From Rhizobium sp. SSA_523 (GTDB lineage Bacteria > Pseudomonadota > Alphaproteobacteria > Rhizobiales > Rhizobiaceae): 64,000 bases of DNA. The notes beneath the pieces are model-generated. The model worked only from the letters and a program-made list of their open reading frames with translations. It did no database searches and had not been told where the DNA came from. The DNA lies in assembly GCF_030435705.1 (NCBI RefSeq), contig NZ_CP129382.1:1488001-1552000 (forward strand), given 5' to 3'. The position numbers and the translations under genes were made by a program. Below, piece after piece: positions 63,148 through 64,000 of the stretch (position 1 is the stretch's first letter; every line of letters begins with the position of its first letter).

Positions 63148-64000
63148 ATGACCCGCCTGCAGGCGAACCTCGTTCTTCTTCTGGCAGCCGCTATCTGGGG
63201 CGGCGGTTTCGTGGCGCAATCCACCGCCATGCAGGCAATCGGGCCTTTCTGGTTCGTCGGCCTGCGCTTCCTGATGGCCGCGCTTGCCGTTCTGCCCTTC
63301 GCGCTTGTGGAAAGCCGGCGCCGCGGCGCCTCTCCTTCCCCGCGCGAACTGGCGGGCTTTGCCCTGGTCGGCACCGCCCTCTTCGGCGGCGCCATCACCC
63401 AGCAGATCGGCCTCACCACCACCACGGTGACCAATTCCAGCTTTCTCACCGGCCTCTACGTCGTCTTCGTGCCGGTCATCTCCATCCTCCTCTTCCGCCA
63501 ATCTCCGCACTGGATCATCTGGCCGGCGGCACTGCTTGCGCTCTCGGGCATCTTCCTGCTCGCCGGAGGCACAGTGACCGACATGTCGGCGGGCGATCTG
63601 TGGAGCGTGACCTGCGCGGCCTTCTGGGCCTTGCAGATCGTGCTGGCCGGCTATTTCGTCACCCGCTCCTCGCGGCCGCTTGCGCTGTCGGCCACGCAGT
63701 TTGCCGTCTGTGCCCTCCTCGCGCTTGCCCTCGGCATCGGCTGGGAGGAGGTCTCCATGGCGTCGATCAACGGTGCGCTCGTCGAGATCCTCTATGTCGG
63801 GCTGATCTCCTCGGGCCTGGCCTTCGTCCTGCAGATCATCGGCCAGCGCCATACCACCGCACCCCAGGCCGCAATCTTCCTCTCCTCGGAGGCGCTTTTC
63901 GGCGCCTTCTTCGGAGCCCTGCTTCTGGGCGAGACCCTGCCCTCCCTCGGCTATCTTGGATGCGCGCTCATCTTCGCATCCATGCTCATGGTGGAGATCA
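63148..64000 (+). CDS. DMT-superfamily (EamA) transporter, 3' end missing
   Basis: The frame starts at ATG 63148 (MTRLQANLVLLLAAAIWGGG) and runs open to the window edge for 284 codons, so the 3' end is outside. Ten-helix EamA architecture is evident: QSTAMQAIGPFWFVGLRFLMAA in repeat 1, and SSGLAFVLQIIGQRHTTAPQAAIFLSSEALFGAFFG in repeat 2, with the conserved EALFGA/E motif. Drug/metabolite exporters of this type move amino acids or other small molecules; the substrate is unknown. Confidence 0.88.
   Translation, partial: MTRLQANLVLLLAAAIWGGGFVAQSTAMQAIGPFWFVGLRFLMAALAVLPFALVESRRRGASPSPRELAGFALVGTALFGGAITQQIGLTTTTVTNSSFLTGLYVVFVPVISILLFRQSPHWIIWPAALLALSGIFLLAGGTVTDMSAGDLWSVTCAAFWALQIVLAGYFVTRSSRPLALSATQFAVCALLALALGIGWEEVSMASINGALVEILYVGLISSGLAFVLQIIGQRHTTAPQAAIFLSSEALFGAFFGALLLGETLPSLGYLGCALIFASMLMVEI

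Overview
The window is high-GC chromosomal DNA of an alphaproteobacterium, almost certainly a member of the Rhizobiaceae (Rhizobium/Agrobacterium/Allorhizobium relatives). The evidence is the protein-level match to rhizobial DnaG, RpoD, CarA/CarB, MetH and DnaG-adjacent GatB/YqeY, the gene order greA-lpsB-GT25-lrp-trxB-vtlR/lsrB, an AbcR-like small RNA next to the vtlR-type regulator, and a LexA box of the alphaproteobacterial GTTC-N7-GTTC type. These assignments come from reading motifs and from memory of the families; no database search was run.

Layout. 1-6186: a RpiR/SIS regulator (cut by the window edge), a four-gene AfuABC-like ABC importer and a PHP-domain phosphoesterase gene that has been split by a 266-bp MITE-like element. 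6320-8947: a zinc alcohol dehydrogenase, a PP2C-like phosphatase and a VapBC-type toxin-antitoxin pair. 8958-12840: metH with a perfect 20-bp palindrome upstream (probable SahR-type operator). 12942-21846: an AGE-family sugar isomerase, a soluble PAS chemoreceptor, a NodB-like deacetylase, two small unknown genes and a hybrid histidine kinase with two receivers. 22190-25785: a small secreted protein, a SIMPL protein, a CAT-anticodon tRNA (probably tRNA-Ile2) and a HipA-type kinase plus HTH pair with palindromic operators. 25900-29033: YjbQ, a TonB-like DUF930 protein and a TylF-like methyltransferase. 29193-36820: rpoD, dnaG, gatB/yqeY and carA, with element copies on either side of rpoD-dnaG. 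36951-44973: MATE pump, DUF2306 protein, LytTR membrane regulator, YpfJ metallopeptidase, carB. 45193-47075: a coupled pair of unrecognised genes. 47135-49866: an apparently SOS-controlled radical-SAM/UdgX DNA repair operon. 50076-55525: greA, two LPS glycosyltransferases, lrp, trxB, a VtlR/LsrB-like regulator and an AbcR-like sRNA. 55693-64000: ArsR-type regulator with an old yellow enzyme, DUF2188 protein, Ca2+/H+ antiporter, PQQ-type sugar dehydrogenase, a Phd/VapC pair, aspartate aminotransferase, a small membrane protein and a DMT transporter that runs off the window.

How it works together. Most of the window is housekeeping (transcription initiation, replication priming, pyrimidine and methionine synthesis, thioredoxin recycling, LPS core synthesis). 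The accessory signals are three toxin-antitoxin-like pairs, a mobile palindromic element present in two full copies, one truncated copy and one end remnant, and several 15-16-bp tandem repeats, two of which lie in frame within genes. The two points I rate highest are the radical-SAM/UdgX operon, which combines a LexA box with a C-terminal sliding-clamp-like motif, and the AbcR-like sRNA with an LTTR box at the expected activator position beside its presumed regulator.
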